64,000 nucleotides of DNA from an uncultured Pelagibacteraceae bacterium (GCA_902540785.1 CACBOA010000002.1:1-64000); one strand, 5' to 3'. Positions 1-11,392 are shown, counted from the first letter of the stretch. Notes: a model not told the origin generated them from the sequence alone. Translations and numbers: made by a program.

Positions 1-2
1 AT

Positions 3-800
3 AATAAATTTCAAAAAAATTTTTCAATAAAGTTTAATTCAAAAAAAATTAGATTAAATGTTGAAAGTAATACAAATTATGAGAATCTTACAAAAAAAGG
101 TGAGTTAGATTTATTATTTGTTAACAATAGTGAGTCTCTCTTTTATGAAATTAGTAAAAACTCTTTTAATTTTTCATCAACTGATAATAAAAAGTTCAAT
201 GGATATTTTGATTTTAAACCCTTTTATTTAGAGGCAACAATTAATTATGAGGGGATAAGTGCAAAAGATATCTTAAAAAACGACTCTATACTTGTAGAAT
301 TATTTAAATCACAAATCTTTAACAATGAAAATTTAAATGTAAATATTGATTTAAATGCAAAGAATATTACGAACATAGATTATTTAAATAATTTAAAATT
401 AAAACTTAATTTAGATCAAGGAAAGATAGCTTTTTCAAAATCTAGTATAATGTGGAAAGATGATCTCAAGATTAATCTGAAAGAGGGGTTATTGAACTTC
501 GACCAAGGCGAGATTTTTTTAATTGGTAAACTTATTATAAATGCAAATAATATTGATAATTTTTATAAATCGTTTCAAATAAAGAAAATTCATCGAAAAA
601 AAATAAATAAACTTGAATTAGATTTTGTTTATAATTTTAATAAAAATAAATTTAATTTTGATAATGTAAAAATTGATAGCAAAACTAACGATAATCTTAA
701 TCAATTTCTTGATGAATTTAATTCAACTGAGAAAAAATTTTTTAATAAAATTTCTTTCAAAAATTTTATAAATAATTTTTTCAGCAATTACGTAGGATAA
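3..800 (+). CDS. C-terminal part of an AsmA-like large membrane/periplasmic protein (5' truncated by window edge)
   Basis: Frame of the 450..800 ORF stays open back to the window start; Asn/Lys/Ile-rich repetitive beta-type sequence resembles AsmA/DUF3971-like C-termini. Family assignment is tentative. Confidence 0.5.
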   Translation, partial: NKFQKNFSIKFNSKKIRLNVESNTNYENLTKKGELDLLFVNNSESLFYEISKNSFNFSSTDNKKFNGYFDFKPFYLEATINYEGISAKDILKNDSILVELFKSQIFNNENLNVNIDLNAKNITNIDYLNNLKLKLNLDQGKIAFSKSSIMWKDDLKINLKEGLLNFDQGEIFLIGKLIINANNIDNFYKSFQIKKIHRKKINKLELDFVYNFNKNKFNFDNVKIDSKTNDNLNQFLDEFNSTEKKFFNKISFKNFINNFFSNYVG

Positions 801-2176
801 ATCATTTTTTTTGGATCAACAATTTTGTCATATTCTTTTTCGTTGATTAAACCAGATTTTAAAGCTTCTAACTTTAATGTTGTTTTATTTTTTAATGCAG
901 ATTTTGCAATTTTTGCGGCTTTATCATAACCAATTTTAGGAGCTAGTGCAGTGACTAGCATAAGAGAATTTTCGAGATAATATTTAATTTTATCCTTATC
1001 AGCCTTTATTCCTTTAATACAATACAATGCAAAATTTTTTGAGCTATCAGATAACAAATCAATCGATTGAAGAATGTTGTGAGCGATTAAAGGTTTAAAT
1101 ACATTCAATTCAAAATGACCATGCGATCCAGCCATAGTAATACCGTTATGATTGCCGATAACTTTAACACAAACCATTGTTACTGCCTCTGACTGGGTAG
1201 GGTTTACTTTCCCTGGCATTATTGATGAGCCTGGTTCGTTGGCTGGTAAGATTAATTCCCCATATCCAGCTCTTGGACCAGAGCCTAAAAATCTAATATC
1301 ATTAGCAATCTTCATTAAACATACTGCTGTAGTGTTTAGTGTTCCCGAAAAATTCACTATTTCGTCGTGAGCAGCTAATGCTGCAAATTTATTTTTAGTT
1401 GGTTTAAAAGGAATTTTTGTAATTTTTTTAATTTGATTAATTATTTTTTTATCGAAACCTTTACTGCTATTAATACCTGTTCCAACGGCAGTTCCACCTT
1501 GAGCTAAGAAATAAATTTCATTTAGTGCATTCCTTATTCTTGAGATACAATCCTGTAGTTGTGACTGGTAGCCGGAAAATTCTTGCCCCAGCGATAGAGG
1601 AGTTGCATCTTGCAAGTGAGTTCTTCCAACTTTAATTATTCTTTTGAACTCGGAAGATTTCTTTTTTAATTCTTTATTCAATAGTTCTAAAGCAGGTAAT
1701 AATTTTTTTCTTGTTTCAATAGCTATGGCAATATGCATAGCAGTCGGAAATACATCATTAGTTGACTGAGATTTATTGACATGATCGTTAGGATGCACAG
1801 GTTTCTTTGAACCTTTTTTCCCTCCCAAAATTTCGATAGCTCTATTAGCAATTACCTCATTTACATTCATGTTTGTTTGAGTGCCAGAACCGGTTTGCCA
1901 AACTTTTAGTGGAAAATGATTATCTAATTTTCCTGCAATTACCTCATTTGATGCTTTTATAATTGCTTTTGAAATATTAGGTGAAATTTGTTTTTCTTTT
2001 GCATGAACTATTGCAGCTGCTTTTTTTATAATAGCTATTGATTTTATTAATGTTGGTCTTACTAAAAATTCACCAATATCAAAATATTTTTTTGACCTCT
2101 GAGTTGATGCGCCCCAATACTTATCATTAGGAACATTAATAGATCCTATACTATCAAATTCTTTTCTTAATTTCAT
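788..2176 (-). CDS. fumC: Class II fumarate hydratase
   Basis: Motifs [18 protein letters not shown] and [13 protein letters not shown] (fumarase/aspartase signature); full length 462 aa. Confidence 0.97.
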   Translation of the reverse strand: MKLRKEFDSIGSINVPNDKYWGASTQRSKKYFDIGEFLVRPTLIKSIAIIKKAAAIVHAKEKQISPNISKAIIKASNEVIAGKLDNHFPLKVWQTGSGTQTNMNVNEVIANRAIEILGGKKGSKKPVHPNDHVNKSQSTNDVFPTAMHIAIAIETRKKLLPALELLNKELKKKSSEFKRIIKVGRTHLQDATPLSLGQEFSGYQSQLQDCISRIRNALNEIYFLAQGGTAVGTGINSSKGFDKKIINQIKKITKIPFKPTKNKFAALAAHDEIVNFSGTLNTTAVCLMKIANDIRFLGSGPRAGYGELILPANEPGSSIMPGKVNPTQSEAVTMVCVKVIGNHNGITMAGSHGHFELNVFKPLIAHNILQSIDLLSDSSKNFALYCIKGIKADKDKIKYYLENSLMLVTALAPKIGYDKAAKIAKSALKNKTTLKLEALKSGLINEKEYDKIVDPKKMIYPT

Positions 2177-2242
2177 TGATTAACTAGTAACTAATAAATT
2201 ATTATGAATATACATTATTTTTAAAAAACTTACAGGAGCATT

Positions 2243-2614
2243 ATGTCAAATTTTAGTAAGGTTAGAGTTTTCATGAAAACTTTTGGACAAGAAGTTAAAG
2301 ATAAACCCTCATTTAGCACAGATAAAATCAACAAATTAAGACTAGACCTAATAAAAGAGGAATTGAGCGAGCTAACAGAGGCAATGAACAATAAAGATTT
2401 ATTAGAGGTTGCAGATGCACTAACAGATATACTTTACGTCACTTACGGTGCGGGCCATGCATTTGGTATTAATTTAGATAAGTGTTTTGAAGAGGTTCAA
2501 AACTCAAATATGAGTAAATTGGATGATAATGGAAAACCAATTTATAATGAGCATGGCAAAGTAATGAAAGGGCCGAATTATTTTAAGCCAGACTTGACAA
2601 AATTTATCAATTAA
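2243..2614 (+). CDS. MazG-like / phosphoribosyl-ATP pyrophosphohydrolase-like protein
   Basis: EExxE...D helical motif (IKEELSELTEAMNNKDLLEVADALTDILYV) typical of the all-alpha NTP pyrophosphatase fold. Confidence 0.8.
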   Translation: MSNFSKVRVFMKTFGQEVKDKPSFSTDKINKLRLDLIKEELSELTEAMNNKDLLEVADALTDILYVTYGAGHAFGINLDKCFEEVQNSNMSKLDDNGKPIYNEHGKVMKGPNYFKPDLTKFIN

Positions 2615-3444
2615 AATTCAAGTTTAAAATCTATTGCTGGAGCGCTGTGCGTTATACTACCAACAGAAATCCTGTTGACTCCAGTTTTTGCAACAGATTT
2701 AATTGTTTTAAGACTAATTTTTCCAGAGGCTTCTGTTTCATAATTTTTTTTTGCAAGTTTCACTCCAAGTTTTAAGTTTTTATTATTCATATTGTCAAAT
2801 AAAACTCTATCAAATTTTAAACCAATAATTTGTTTAAGTTGATTGAGATTATCCACTTCAACAGTAATTTTTCTTCCTTTTTTATTTTTAATAGCTGAAG
2901 AAACTAATTCTTTTATATTTGAACTTGCAACATGATTATCTTTAATAAGAAACTCATCACTAAGATTAAATCTATGATTAGTTCCACCACCTAATTTGAC
3001 AGCATATTTTTGAATAACTCTTAAATTTGGAATAGTTTTTCTTGTACAACATATCTTACATTTTTTTCCTGCTAGTTTCACAAACTTATTTGTTTTTGTC
3101 GCAATACCTGAAATATGAGATAAAAAATTTAAAGCCACTCTTTCTGCAATCAATATGTTTTGAGCATTACCTTGAATTGTTGCTACCAATGACTTCTTTT
3201 TAACAAAAGTTCCATCTTTTTTTTTCAAAATAAATTTTATTTTTTTATCAACAAGAGAAAATGCGTTTTTTGCAAATAATAACCCTCCAATAATTGCATC
3301 TTCATTAGCTATTAATTTTGCTCTGATTGTTTTGTTATTTTTTACAAGACTTGAGGTAATATCTCCCGAGGGATACAAATCTTCATTGAGTGCAAGCTTG
3401 ACAGTATTTTTAATAAAATTTTCACTTAGTTTTATTTGAGACAC
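2611..3444 (-). CDS. nadC: Nicotinate-nucleotide pyrophosphorylase (carboxylating)
   Basis: GDITSSLV, RKTIPNLRVIQKYAVKLGGGTNHRFNLSDEFLIKDNH motif; adjacent to nadA. Confidence 0.96.
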   Translation of the reverse strand: MSQIKLSENFIKNTVKLALNEDLYPSGDITSSLVKNNKTIRAKLIANEDAIIGGLLFAKNAFSLVDKKIKFILKKKDGTFVKKKSLVATIQGNAQNILIAERVALNFLSHISGIATKTNKFVKLAGKKCKICCTRKTIPNLRVIQKYAVKLGGGTNHRFNLSDEFLIKDNHVASSNIKELVSSAIKNKKGRKITVEVDNLNQLKQIIGLKFDRVLFDNMNNKNLKLGVKLAKKNYETEASGKISLKTIKSVAKTGVNRISVGSITHSAPAIDFKLEF

Positions 3445-3450
3445 AAAAAG

Positions 3451-4440
3451 TTATCTACCAATAGCAACCATTTTCTCTACAGACAATCTAGCTTTATTGA
3501 TTGTCTCTTGATCCATAATAATTTCACCAGTTTCATTTTCTAAGCAGTCAAGTATTTTTGGCAGAGTTATTTTTTTCATATGAGGACACATATTACATGG
3601 TCTTATAAACTCTACATTTGGGTTCTCGACTTGAATATTATCACTCATAGAACATTCGGTAACCATCATTACTTTTTTAGGCTGGTTATCTTTCACATAA
3701 TTAATCATGCCAGATGTTGATCCAGCAAAGTCACTTGCTTTAATCACTTCTGGAGGACATTCTGGGTGTGCAATTATTTTAATCCCAGGATTATTTTTTC
3801 GAATGTTTATAATTTCCTTCTCATTAAACTGATCATGTACAATACAAATTCCTTTCCAAGAAATTATTTCAACATCTGTTTGTGAAGCAACATATTTTGC
3901 CAAATAATCATCTGGAAGAAAAATTACTTTTTTAACACCGAGTGATTTTACAATTTTGACTGCATTGGCTGATGTACAACATACGTCTGTCTCAGCCTTA
4001 ACATCTGCAGATGTATTTACATAAGAAACAACAGGTACACCTGGATATTTTTCTTTTAATAATCTTACATCTTTACCAGTAATTGAAGAAGACAATGAAC
4101 ATCCTGCTTTCATATCTGGTAGTAAAACTTTTTTATTTGGACTCATTAGCTTTGCAGTTTCAGCCATAAAGTGAACACCCGCCATTACGATTATATTTGC
4201 AGAAGTTTTTGATGCTTCAACAGCTAATGCAAGAGAGTCAGCTGAAAAATCTGCTATCCCGTGATAAATTTCTGGAGTTTGGTAATTATGAGCAAGAATA
4301 ACTGCATTTTTTTCTTTTTTAAGTTTATTAATTTTATGAATATAAGGCGCGTGCACTGACCATTCAATTTCAGGCATTACCTTTGATATTTTTTTGTAAA
4401 TAGGGTCAGTTGCTAGCTTTACTTCTTGATTAAATTCCAT
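3451..4440 (-). CDS. nadA: Quinolinate synthase A
   Basis: AHNYQTPEI, HPECPPEV, conserved Cys motif CNMCPHMKKITL. Confidence 0.96.
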   Translation of the reverse strand: MEFNQEVKLATDPIYKKISKVMPEIEWSVHAPYIHKINKLKKEKNAVILAHNYQTPEIYHGIADFSADSLALAVEASKTSANIIVMAGVHFMAETAKLMSPNKKVLLPDMKAGCSLSSSITGKDVRLLKEKYPGVPVVSYVNTSADVKAETDVCCTSANAVKIVKSLGVKKVIFLPDDYLAKYVASQTDVEIISWKGICIVHDQFNEKEIINIRKNNPGIKIIAHPECPPEVIKASDFAGSTSGMINYVKDNQPKKVMMVTECSMSDNIQVENPNVEFIRPCNMCPHMKKITLPKILDCLENETGEIIMDQETINKARLSVEKMVAIGR

Positions 4441-4497
4441 AGTAAAAATTTATCAATTTGAAACCTACTTGTCATTGATTTAATGTGGGTCATATTT

Positions 4498-4583
4498 GCG
4501 GCCATGCTGAAATTGGTAGACAGGCACGGTTGAGGGCCGTGTGGACCTAGTCCATGAGAGTTCGAGTCTCTCTGGCCGCACCA
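4498..4583 (+). tRNA. tRNA-Leu (anticodon GAG)
   Basis: Acceptor GCGGCCA/TGGCCGC + A + encoded CCA; anticodon stem CACGG-TTGAGGG-CCGTG; TTCGAGT T-loop; long variable arm as in class II tRNA. Confidence 0.95.
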
Positions 4584-4656
4584 AATGTAACTTTTTCAAC
4601 ATCAAACATCTATTTTCCTAGATGCATAAATTATTTTTTTGGTTTAAAAATAGCTC

Positions 4657-6765
4657 GTGAAATTGTCAAAATTCATAAGTTTATTATTTATCTTTTTCCT
4701 TACGAGCTTTAAATCTTTTGGAGCTGTAAGTGGATTTGTTGACAGTAAACAGGTCAACCAAAATATTCCAATGGCAATAGCCTTCAATCCAAGTGGAACT
4801 AAAATGTTTGTTGTTGGAATGAGTCAAAATAAAATTTTTGAGTTTGATTTGACCACTGGTTTCGATGTTTCAACAGCTACAAAAAATTCGAATGAGTGTT
4901 CATTTATAGGTTTAGGAGACGATGTTGTGGATATAAATTTTAATTCAGATGGAACTAAATTATTTCTTGTAGACCAACACCAAGGTGGTAATGATGAAAC
5001 GATAGAAGAGTTTGAATTGAGTACTGCATATGATGTTTCATCTTGCACGCATGTGGAAGAACATTTTAAGGGTGATTTTGTCGGATTAGTTGGTATCGAA
5101 TTTAATACTGATGGAACAAAACTTTTTATTTATAATACGGCAGGTACTGACTCGATTAAACAATATTCACTAAATAGTCCTTATAATCTCTCAAATCTGA
5201 CGCTTCAAAAACAATCAACAGGAACAAGTGACAAAACCTTTAGCACTATTGAGTCTCAACCAATGGGATTTACTTTTAGCTCTGATGGCTCTAAAATGTT
5301 TATTACTGGAACTGCGAAAGATAAAGTTCAAGAATTTAATTTAAGTATTCCTTTTGATTTATCGAGTGTCTCAAAGACGAGTGCTTACGATATTTCGGGT
5401 CAAATAGTTGCTGTTGGTGGAATATCATTTAGCAATGATGGTCTTAAAATGTTTGTTTTAGACTCAAATCTTAATGCTGCTAATAAAGATGTTAATGAAT
5501 ACGACCTTACTTGTGGATTTGGAGTAATTAAATGTATTGATCCAACAGCAAATAAAGATGATGTTGCATCGGCAGAATCCCAATCAGAGGCAGCAAAAAA
5601 ATTAATTCAACATACAACCTATCCAGTATTAAATCGTATGGAATGGTTAAGACGAAATAGTAATAGGATAAATCTGACAAATCAAAATATTAAGTTCCAA
5701 TTTAATAATGAAATTTTAAATTCTCTCACAGAGGAATTAATTCCTATTTATTTTTCTAATAATAATTCCTCTGATTTAAATCAAAATTCTAGCTGGTCTT
5801 TTTGGAGTGAAGGTACAATTAGTATTGGTAAAATTGGAGATACTTCTAATTCTTCCTCAAAAGATATTAATGCTTCAGCAATTACCTTTGGAGCTGATAA
5901 AAGAAGTGAGGATAATATTATGCGTGGGATTGCATTAAGATTTGGTAGTGACGATGTTGACGTGGGAGATCTTGGAAGTGCGCTTGATATGAGTTCATTT
6001 AGTTTAACTTTTTATGAGAGCAAACCTAAAGGAGGAGAGAGATTTACAGATCACTTATTAGGATTAAGTTTTATAAATTCTGATTTATTAAATAATAGCG
6101 GTTCAATATCAACTGACGGTGAAAGATACGGTGAGCAATTATATGGATCCTTAAGTTTAAGAGATACTTTTTCAAAAAATAAATTGAATTTTACTCCAAA
6201 AATAAAAATAAATTATGGGATAACACATTTTGGTGAATATACAGAAACAGGAGCAGCTGGATTGAATTTAAAATTTGAAGATCAATATATTGGAAATTTT
6301 ACTTCCTCAATAGGTGCAAGTTTGGACAATACTTATGAATTAAAAGTTGGAAGCCTGATACCATATTTTGATTTTGAATATTATGCCGATATGAGTCCAT
6401 CATCTCAGCAAAAATTTTCATACGAGTCAGATGGTAGTGCTTATACTTTTAAAAATATAAATAATGCTACACATAATATAATTGGTGGAATTGGATTTGA
6501 TTTAATTTCTAATAACGGACTAACTTTAATGACAAAATATACTAGGGATCAGGCTAAAGACAGTAAAAATGATAATTTTGTGATAGCGCTTGATTATAAA
6601 AATTCACAAAGATCAGTTTACTCAATGACATTTCAAGACTCTTTAGCGAAACTATCTCATAATAAGGAATTAGATAATTTTCAAATTAATTTAGATAGTC
6701 ACTATGAACTCTTCAATAAAGATCCTGATTATGGGCTTTTTATCAAATTATTAAGTGTAAATTAA
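4657..6765 (+). CDS. Secreted beta-propeller-like protein with C-terminal autotransporter-like beta-barrel
   Basis: GTG start and signal peptide; five repeats of the type F(N/S)xDGxKMF(V/I)...(V/I)xE(F/Y)xL...(Y/F)(D/N)(V/L)S; C-terminal ~380 aa of alternating beta-strand pattern. Confidence 0.7.
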   Translation: MKLSKFISLLFIFFLTSFKSFGAVSGFVDSKQVNQNIPMAIAFNPSGTKMFVVGMSQNKIFEFDLTTGFDVSTATKNSNECSFIGLGDDVVDINFNSDGTKLFLVDQHQGGNDETIEEFELSTAYDVSSCTHVEEHFKGDFVGLVGIEFNTDGTKLFIYNTAGTDSIKQYSLNSPYNLSNLTLQKQSTGTSDKTFSTIESQPMGFTFSSDGSKMFITGTAKDKVQEFNLSIPFDLSSVSKTSAYDISGQIVAVGGISFSNDGLKMFVLDSNLNAANKDVNEYDLTCGFGVIKCIDPTANKDDVASAESQSEAAKKLIQHTTYPVLNRMEWLRRNSNRINLTNQNIKFQFNNEILNSLTEELIPIYFSNNNSSDLNQNSSWSFWSEGTISIGKIGDTSNSSSKDINASAITFGADKRSEDNIMRGIALRFGSDDVDVGDLGSALDMSSFSLTFYESKPKGGERFTDHLLGLSFINSDLLNNSGSISTDGERYGEQLYGSLSLRDTFSKNKLNFTPKIKINYGITHFGEYTETGAAGLNLKFEDQYIGNFTSSIGASLDNTYELKVGSLIPYFDFEYYADMSPSSQQKFSYESDGSAYTFKNINNATHNIIGGIGFDLISNNGLTLMTKYTRDQAKDSKNDNFVIALDYKNSQRSVYSMTFQDSLAKLSHNKELDNFQINLDSHYELFNKDPDYGLFIKLLSVN

Positions 6766-7655
6766 TTATTAAGACTTAACCATTCAGGTACCAAAATTTT
6801 AAAGGTTCCATTTTTACTTTTGAAAACTTGATTTTTGTCAAAATTTTTATCTAAAAACTTTATTAGGGCAAAAGGGTAATTTTCATTAATTAATACTTTA
6901 CCAATCTCTACATCATTATTAACAACTTTTTCATCTTCTGATAAATTTCCCTCAATTATTTCAATAGGCAATAATCTTTTTGATAGTTTGTTTTTTAAAT
7001 TAATTCTTGCGGTATTCTCCTGACCTACAAAACATCCTTTTTTAAAATCAATTCCGTTTAGTTCAGCATAATTACACTCAATACCAAATAATTTATTTTG
7101 TAGCTTATTCAAATATTTCGGAACAACTCCTAATTTGTGACTTTGAGCGTAATATTTTTCGATATTATCATCTTTTAAATCAAGCTTTTTTAATGATAAG
7201 TAAAGTTTTTCTAAGTTGATTATTAAGCGTGCACCTAAATTTTTATTTCGAGGATCTAGAATGATAGGATCTTCCCTATATTTAAAAGTAAAACCCAATA
7301 TGTCTTTTGATCCCTCAATAGATAAATATTTTTCGTAACCAAAACTTGCTACAACAAATTCATTACTTAAATCTAATATCTCAACTTTTGATCTGAGTTT
7401 ATACATGTTTAGTTGTTTAAATATTGCTTCTGATTGAGATTTTTCACAATCAATAAAAAAACCTAATTTATGTTTTACAATTATAAATTCATAAAGAAAT
7501 TTACCCTGAGGTGTTAATAAGGAGGCAAAACAACTAGAACTATCATTTACTTTATTGATGTCATTACTTATTAAATTTTGAAGAAAATTTTTAGCATCTA
7601 AGCCATTAACGTAGAGTATGGATCTGTCTTTTAATATAAAAACACTGTTATTCAT
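6762..7655 (-). CDS. ygfZ: YgfZ/GcvT-like folate-binding Fe-S/tRNA-modifying protein
   Basis: KGCFVGQE motif; likely start at MNNSVFIL rather than the upstream Met at 7718, which would overlap pyrC. Confidence 0.88.
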   Translation of the reverse strand: MNNSVFILKDRSILYVNGLDAKNFLQNLISNDINKVNDSSSCFASLLTPQGKFLYEFIIVKHKLGFFIDCEKSQSEAIFKQLNMYKLRSKVEILDLSNEFVVASFGYEKYLSIEGSKDILGFTFKYREDPIILDPRNKNLGARLIINLEKLYLSLKKLDLKDDNIEKYYAQSHKLGVVPKYLNKLQNKLFGIECNYAELNGIDFKKGCFVGQENTARINLKNKLSKRLLPIEIIEGNLSEDEKVVNNDVEIGKVLINENYPFALIKFLDKNFDKNQVFKSKNGTFKILVPEWLSLNN

Positions 7656-7698
7656 GTTTGATTGATAGCTATTTTTAATATAATAACTTTTTTCATAA

Positions 7699-9006
7699 AT
7701 GTTAGATCTAATAATCAAAAATGGGCAATGTTATATCAACGGACAATTAGAAAATAAGGATATTGCGGTAAAAGATGGTAAAATTTTAAAGATTGGTGAT
7801 ATTTCTGAAGACGCAAAAGAAACATATAATGCAAAAAACCAAACTGTTTTACCTGGTTGTATAGATACTCAAACTCATTTTAGAGAGCCAGGTTCAACTG
7901 ATACCGAAGATCTAAATTCAGGAAGTAGGGCCGCAGTTGCAGGCGGTATAACAGCTGTATTTGAAATGCCTAATACAAATCCACCAACCTCTAATATAAA
8001 AGAATTTCAAAGAAAATTAGATCTTGCAAAAAATAGAATGTACTGCAATTACGCTTTTTATTTTGGTGCAACTGCTGATAATGTTAGTCAATTAGCAGAA
8101 TTAAAAAATTTAGAAGGGTGTTGTGGTATAAAACTATTTGCTGGTTCTTCGACCGGAAACCTTTTGGTAGCTGATGAAAAAGATATTGATAAAGTTTTTC
8201 AAAACAGTTCAAAAGTTGTAGCAGTTCATTCAGAAGATGAGGCGATTTTAGAAGTAAATAAAAAATTAATTAAAAATGGAGATGTCCATACACATCCAGT
8301 TTGGAGAAGTGAGGAATGTGCTATGTCGTCAACAAGAAGAATTGTTAGAATTGCAAAGAAATATAATAAAAAAGCTCACGTACTTCATATATCAACAAAG
8401 CAAGAGATAGATTTTTTATCTCAGCATAAAGGAAACATTACTTTTGAAATTACACCCCAACATTTAACTATTTACGCACCAGACTGTTATGATAAGCTTG
8501 GGACATATGCTCAAATGAATCCTCCTATAAGGGATAAATCTCATTATGATAGATTTTGGTATGCGGTAAAAAATAATTTGAACGATACAATTGGATCAGA
8601 TCATGCTCCACATCTAAAAGTTAATAAAGAAAAAGAATATCCCAATTCACCTTCAGGAATGCCAGGTGTTCAAACTTTGATTCCTGTGATGTTAAATCAT
8701 GTAAATGACGGGAAGTTGTCTCTTACTCAATTAATTAATCTTGTTTGTGAAAATCCAGTTAAAATTTTTGGAATAAAGAATAAAGGATTTATTAAAGAAG
8801 GTTATGATGCTGATTTTACTGTGGTAGATATGAATAGAACAATTCAAATTAAAAATGAAAATATTGAGAGTAAATGTGGATGGTCACCTTTTAATGGATT
8901 TGAGTTTAAGGGTACTCCAATGGCAACTATTATTGCCGGAAAAATAAAAATGAAAGATGGTAAAATTTTAGGTGAACCCGAGGGACATCCTTTAGTGTTT
9001 AGCTAA
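7699..9006 (+). CDS. pyrC: Dihydroorotase (class I, AllB-like amidohydrolase)
   Basis: DTQTHFREPG, GSDHAPH, SGMPGVQT motifs. Confidence 0.88.
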   Translation: MLDLIIKNGQCYINGQLENKDIAVKDGKILKIGDISEDAKETYNAKNQTVLPGCIDTQTHFREPGSTDTEDLNSGSRAAVAGGITAVFEMPNTNPPTSNIKEFQRKLDLAKNRMYCNYAFYFGATADNVSQLAELKNLEGCCGIKLFAGSSTGNLLVADEKDIDKVFQNSSKVVAVHSEDEAILEVNKKLIKNGDVHTHPVWRSEECAMSSTRRIVRIAKKYNKKAHVLHISTKQEIDFLSQHKGNITFEITPQHLTIYAPDCYDKLGTYAQMNPPIRDKSHYDRFWYAVKNNLNDTIGSDHAPHLKVNKEKEYPNSPSGMPGVQTLIPVMLNHVNDGKLSLTQLINLVCENPVKIFGIKNKGFIKEGYDADFTVVDMNRTIQIKNENIESKCGWSPFNGFEFKGTPMATIIAGKIKMKDGKILGEPEGHPLVFS

Positions 9007-9331
9007 TCTTTCCGGTAAAACTATTTACTAATATTACACCAATCACAATTAAGAATAACCCTACAATTGCTTGCCAAGCTAAGGTTTGTTTAAAAAAGAT
9101 GTAGCCTAGTATTGCAATAGTAAATATGCCAAGGCCGCTCCATGTGGCATAAACAATCGCTATTGGCAATTTGTTCACAACAAAAGTTAGAAAATAGAAA
9201 GCTGTTAAATAAAATACTGCTAGAGCAAGAGTTGGTAAAAACTTTGTAAAATTTTGTGATACTGGTAATAACATTGTACCAGCAACTTCACAAAAAATTG
9301 CCCCAATCAGGAATAAATATGTTTTTAACAC
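8999..9331 (-). CDS. Small multidrug resistance (EmrE-like) efflux protein
   Basis: Four-TM 110 aa protein, AIxCEVAGT, AIVYATWSGLGI motif. Confidence 0.9.
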   Translation of the reverse strand: MLKTYLFLIGAIFCEVAGTMLLPVSQNFTKFLPTLALAVFYLTAFYFLTFVVNKLPIAIVYATWSGLGIFTIAILGYIFFKQTLAWQAIVGLFLIVIGVILVNSFTGKIS

Positions 9332-9333
9332 TA

Positions 9334-11226
9334 TTAAAGAATATTATTATTTTTTAGATCAGTTTTAATCTCATCTAAAATTGCTGGATCATCAATGGTT
9401 GGAGGCATTTTATATTCTTCTTTATCGGCAATTTTTCTAATTGTTCCCCTTAAAATTTTACCAGATCTAGTTTTAGGTAATCTTTTGATAACTATAGCAA
9501 TTTTAAATGCAGCTACTGGACCAATTTTTTCTCTAACCATTTGGATGCACTCTTTTGAGATATCTTCGTGACTTTTATCAACACCTGCTTTTAAAACAAC
9601 TAAGCCAATAGGCAATTGTCCTTTTAGTTTGTCTGCAATTCCAAGAACAGCACATTCAGCTACTGATTGATGTTCGGATAAAACTTCTTCTATTGCACCA
9701 GTTGATAATCTATGACCTGCAACATTGATAATGTCATCTGTTCTAGACATAATCCATATATATCCATCTTCATCTATATGACCTGCATCGTAAGTTTGAT
9801 AATAACCATCATAGTTTGACATATAGTTTTCTTTATATCTTTGATCAGCATTCCAAAGGGTTGGAAAAGTTCCTGGTGGTAATGGAAGTTTTACAACTAT
9901 ATCTCCCATTTCATTTGGTTTAGCTAAAGTTTGGTCTGATTTAATAATTTTCACATCATAGCCAGGTACTGCTTTACAAGCAGAACCATATTTGGTTTTC
10001 ATCATTTCAATTCCAGTACAATTTGAACTAATAGCCCAACTCGTTTCTGTTTGCCACCAATGATCTATTACTGGAACTTTTAATAAATTTTCAGCCCACT
10101 TAATTGTATCAGGATCAGCACGCTCACCAGCTAAAAAAAGACTCTCGAATTTGCTTAAGTCATATTTAGAGAAAAATTTACCGTCGGGATCTTCTTTTTT
10201 AATTGCTCTAAAAGCTGTTGGTGCTGTGAACAGTGATTTAACTTTATAGTCTGAAATAATTTTCCAAAAAGCACCTGCATCGGGTGTACCAACCGGTTTA
10301 CCTTCAAACAGCACAGTTGTGCATCCTTTAAACAATGGAGCATAGACAATATATGAGTGACCCACTATCCAGCCAATATCACTAGCTGACCACCAAATAT
10401 CATCTTCATCAATGTTATAGATATTCTTCATAGTCCATTTTAAAGCAACAATATGCCCACCTATATCTCTGACTATTCCTTTTGGAGTTCCGGTAGTTCC
10501 TGATGTGTAAAGAATATAAGCAAATTCGTTTGAATTCATTTCCACACAATCTGTGTCCTCAGCATTAGCATGGGCTTCATCCCAGCTGATCTCCATAGGA
10601 GCATTTAATTTGACTTCATGACCTTTTCTTTGAAACAAAATCATTTTACTAATTTTGTGATTAGCAAGTTTTATTGCTTCGTCTACTAAGGGTTTGTATT
10701 CAACAGTCCTTCCAGGCTCAAAACCACATGAAGCAGTTACTAAAAGTTTAGCTTTACTATCATCAATTCTACTTGCAAGTTCGTTTGAGGCAAATCCACC
10801 AAAAACAACTGAGTGTATGGCTCCAATTCTTGCACAAGCAAGCATAGCTATAACAGCCTCAGGTATCATGGGCATATAAATTATTACTCGATCACCTTTA
10901 TTGACCCCTTGATTTTTAAGTGCTCCTGCAAATTTGGATACCTTTGATTTCAATTCGCTATAAGTAAACTTGTTTTTGTTCCCTGTAATAGGACTATCGT
11001 AAATTAATGCAGTTTTACTCCCCTTCCCCTGATCAATGTGAAAATCTAATGCGTTATAACAAGTATTAGTGACACCATCTTCGTACCATTTATAGAAAGG
11101 AGGATTGGATTTGTTTAGAATTTTACTTGGTTTTTTAAACCAAAAGATGTTTTCTGATGCTTCTCCCCAAAAATTCTCAGGATTATTAATAGATTCATAG
11201 TATATTTCATTGAATTTTTTAGACAT
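9334..11226 (-). CDS. prpE: Propionate/acetate-CoA ligase (PrpE-like)
   Basis: YILYTSGTTGTPKG, YDAGHIDEDGYIWIMSRTDDIINVAGHRLSTGAIEE, C-terminal LPKTRSGKILRGT. Confidence 0.92.
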   Translation of the reverse strand: MSKKFNEIYYESINNPENFWGEASENIFWFKKPSKILNKSNPPFYKWYEDGVTNTCYNALDFHIDQGKGSKTALIYDSPITGNKNKFTYSELKSKVSKFAGALKNQGVNKGDRVIIYMPMIPEAVIAMLACARIGAIHSVVFGGFASNELASRIDDSKAKLLVTASCGFEPGRTVEYKPLVDEAIKLANHKISKMILFQRKGHEVKLNAPMEISWDEAHANAEDTDCVEMNSNEFAYILYTSGTTGTPKGIVRDIGGHIVALKWTMKNIYNIDEDDIWWSASDIGWIVGHSYIVYAPLFKGCTTVLFEGKPVGTPDAGAFWKIISDYKVKSLFTAPTAFRAIKKEDPDGKFFSKYDLSKFESLFLAGERADPDTIKWAENLLKVPVIDHWWQTETSWAISSNCTGIEMMKTKYGSACKAVPGYDVKIIKSDQTLAKPNEMGDIVVKLPLPPGTFPTLWNADQRYKENYMSNYDGYYQTYDAGHIDEDGYIWIMSRTDDIINVAGHRLSTGAIEEVLSEHQSVAECAVLGIADKLKGQLPIGLVVLKAGVDKSHEDISKECIQMVREKIGPVAAFKIAIVIKRLPKTRSGKILRGTIRKIADKEEYKMPPTIDDPAILDEIKTDLKNNNIL

Positions 11227-11372
11227 CTGATTTTTGATTCGATAGAGCCTTTTTTTTAGATTTTTAAATTATAAATTGTATTTAATTTCAAAAAGTCAGT
11301 AAAATCAACGTAAATAAATGACACTTTAGTCTTCAATAATCTGTTTTTATTTGCTATTTAACGCAAATCTTT

Positions 11373-11390
11373 GCTTAGGGAAGCCTAAGC
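11373..11390 (+). promoter_or_regulatory. Perfect 7-bp hairpin (GCTTAGG-GAAG-CCTAAGC) in proteorhodopsin leader/promoter
   Basis: Direct reading of inverted repeat 51 nt upstream of the proteorhodopsin ATG. Confidence 0.5.
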
Positions 11391-11392
11391 AT

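Noticed and set aside
1152-1370. 72-aa ORF antisense to fumC
   Set aside because: Complement of the conserved [11 protein letters not shown] region; no support.
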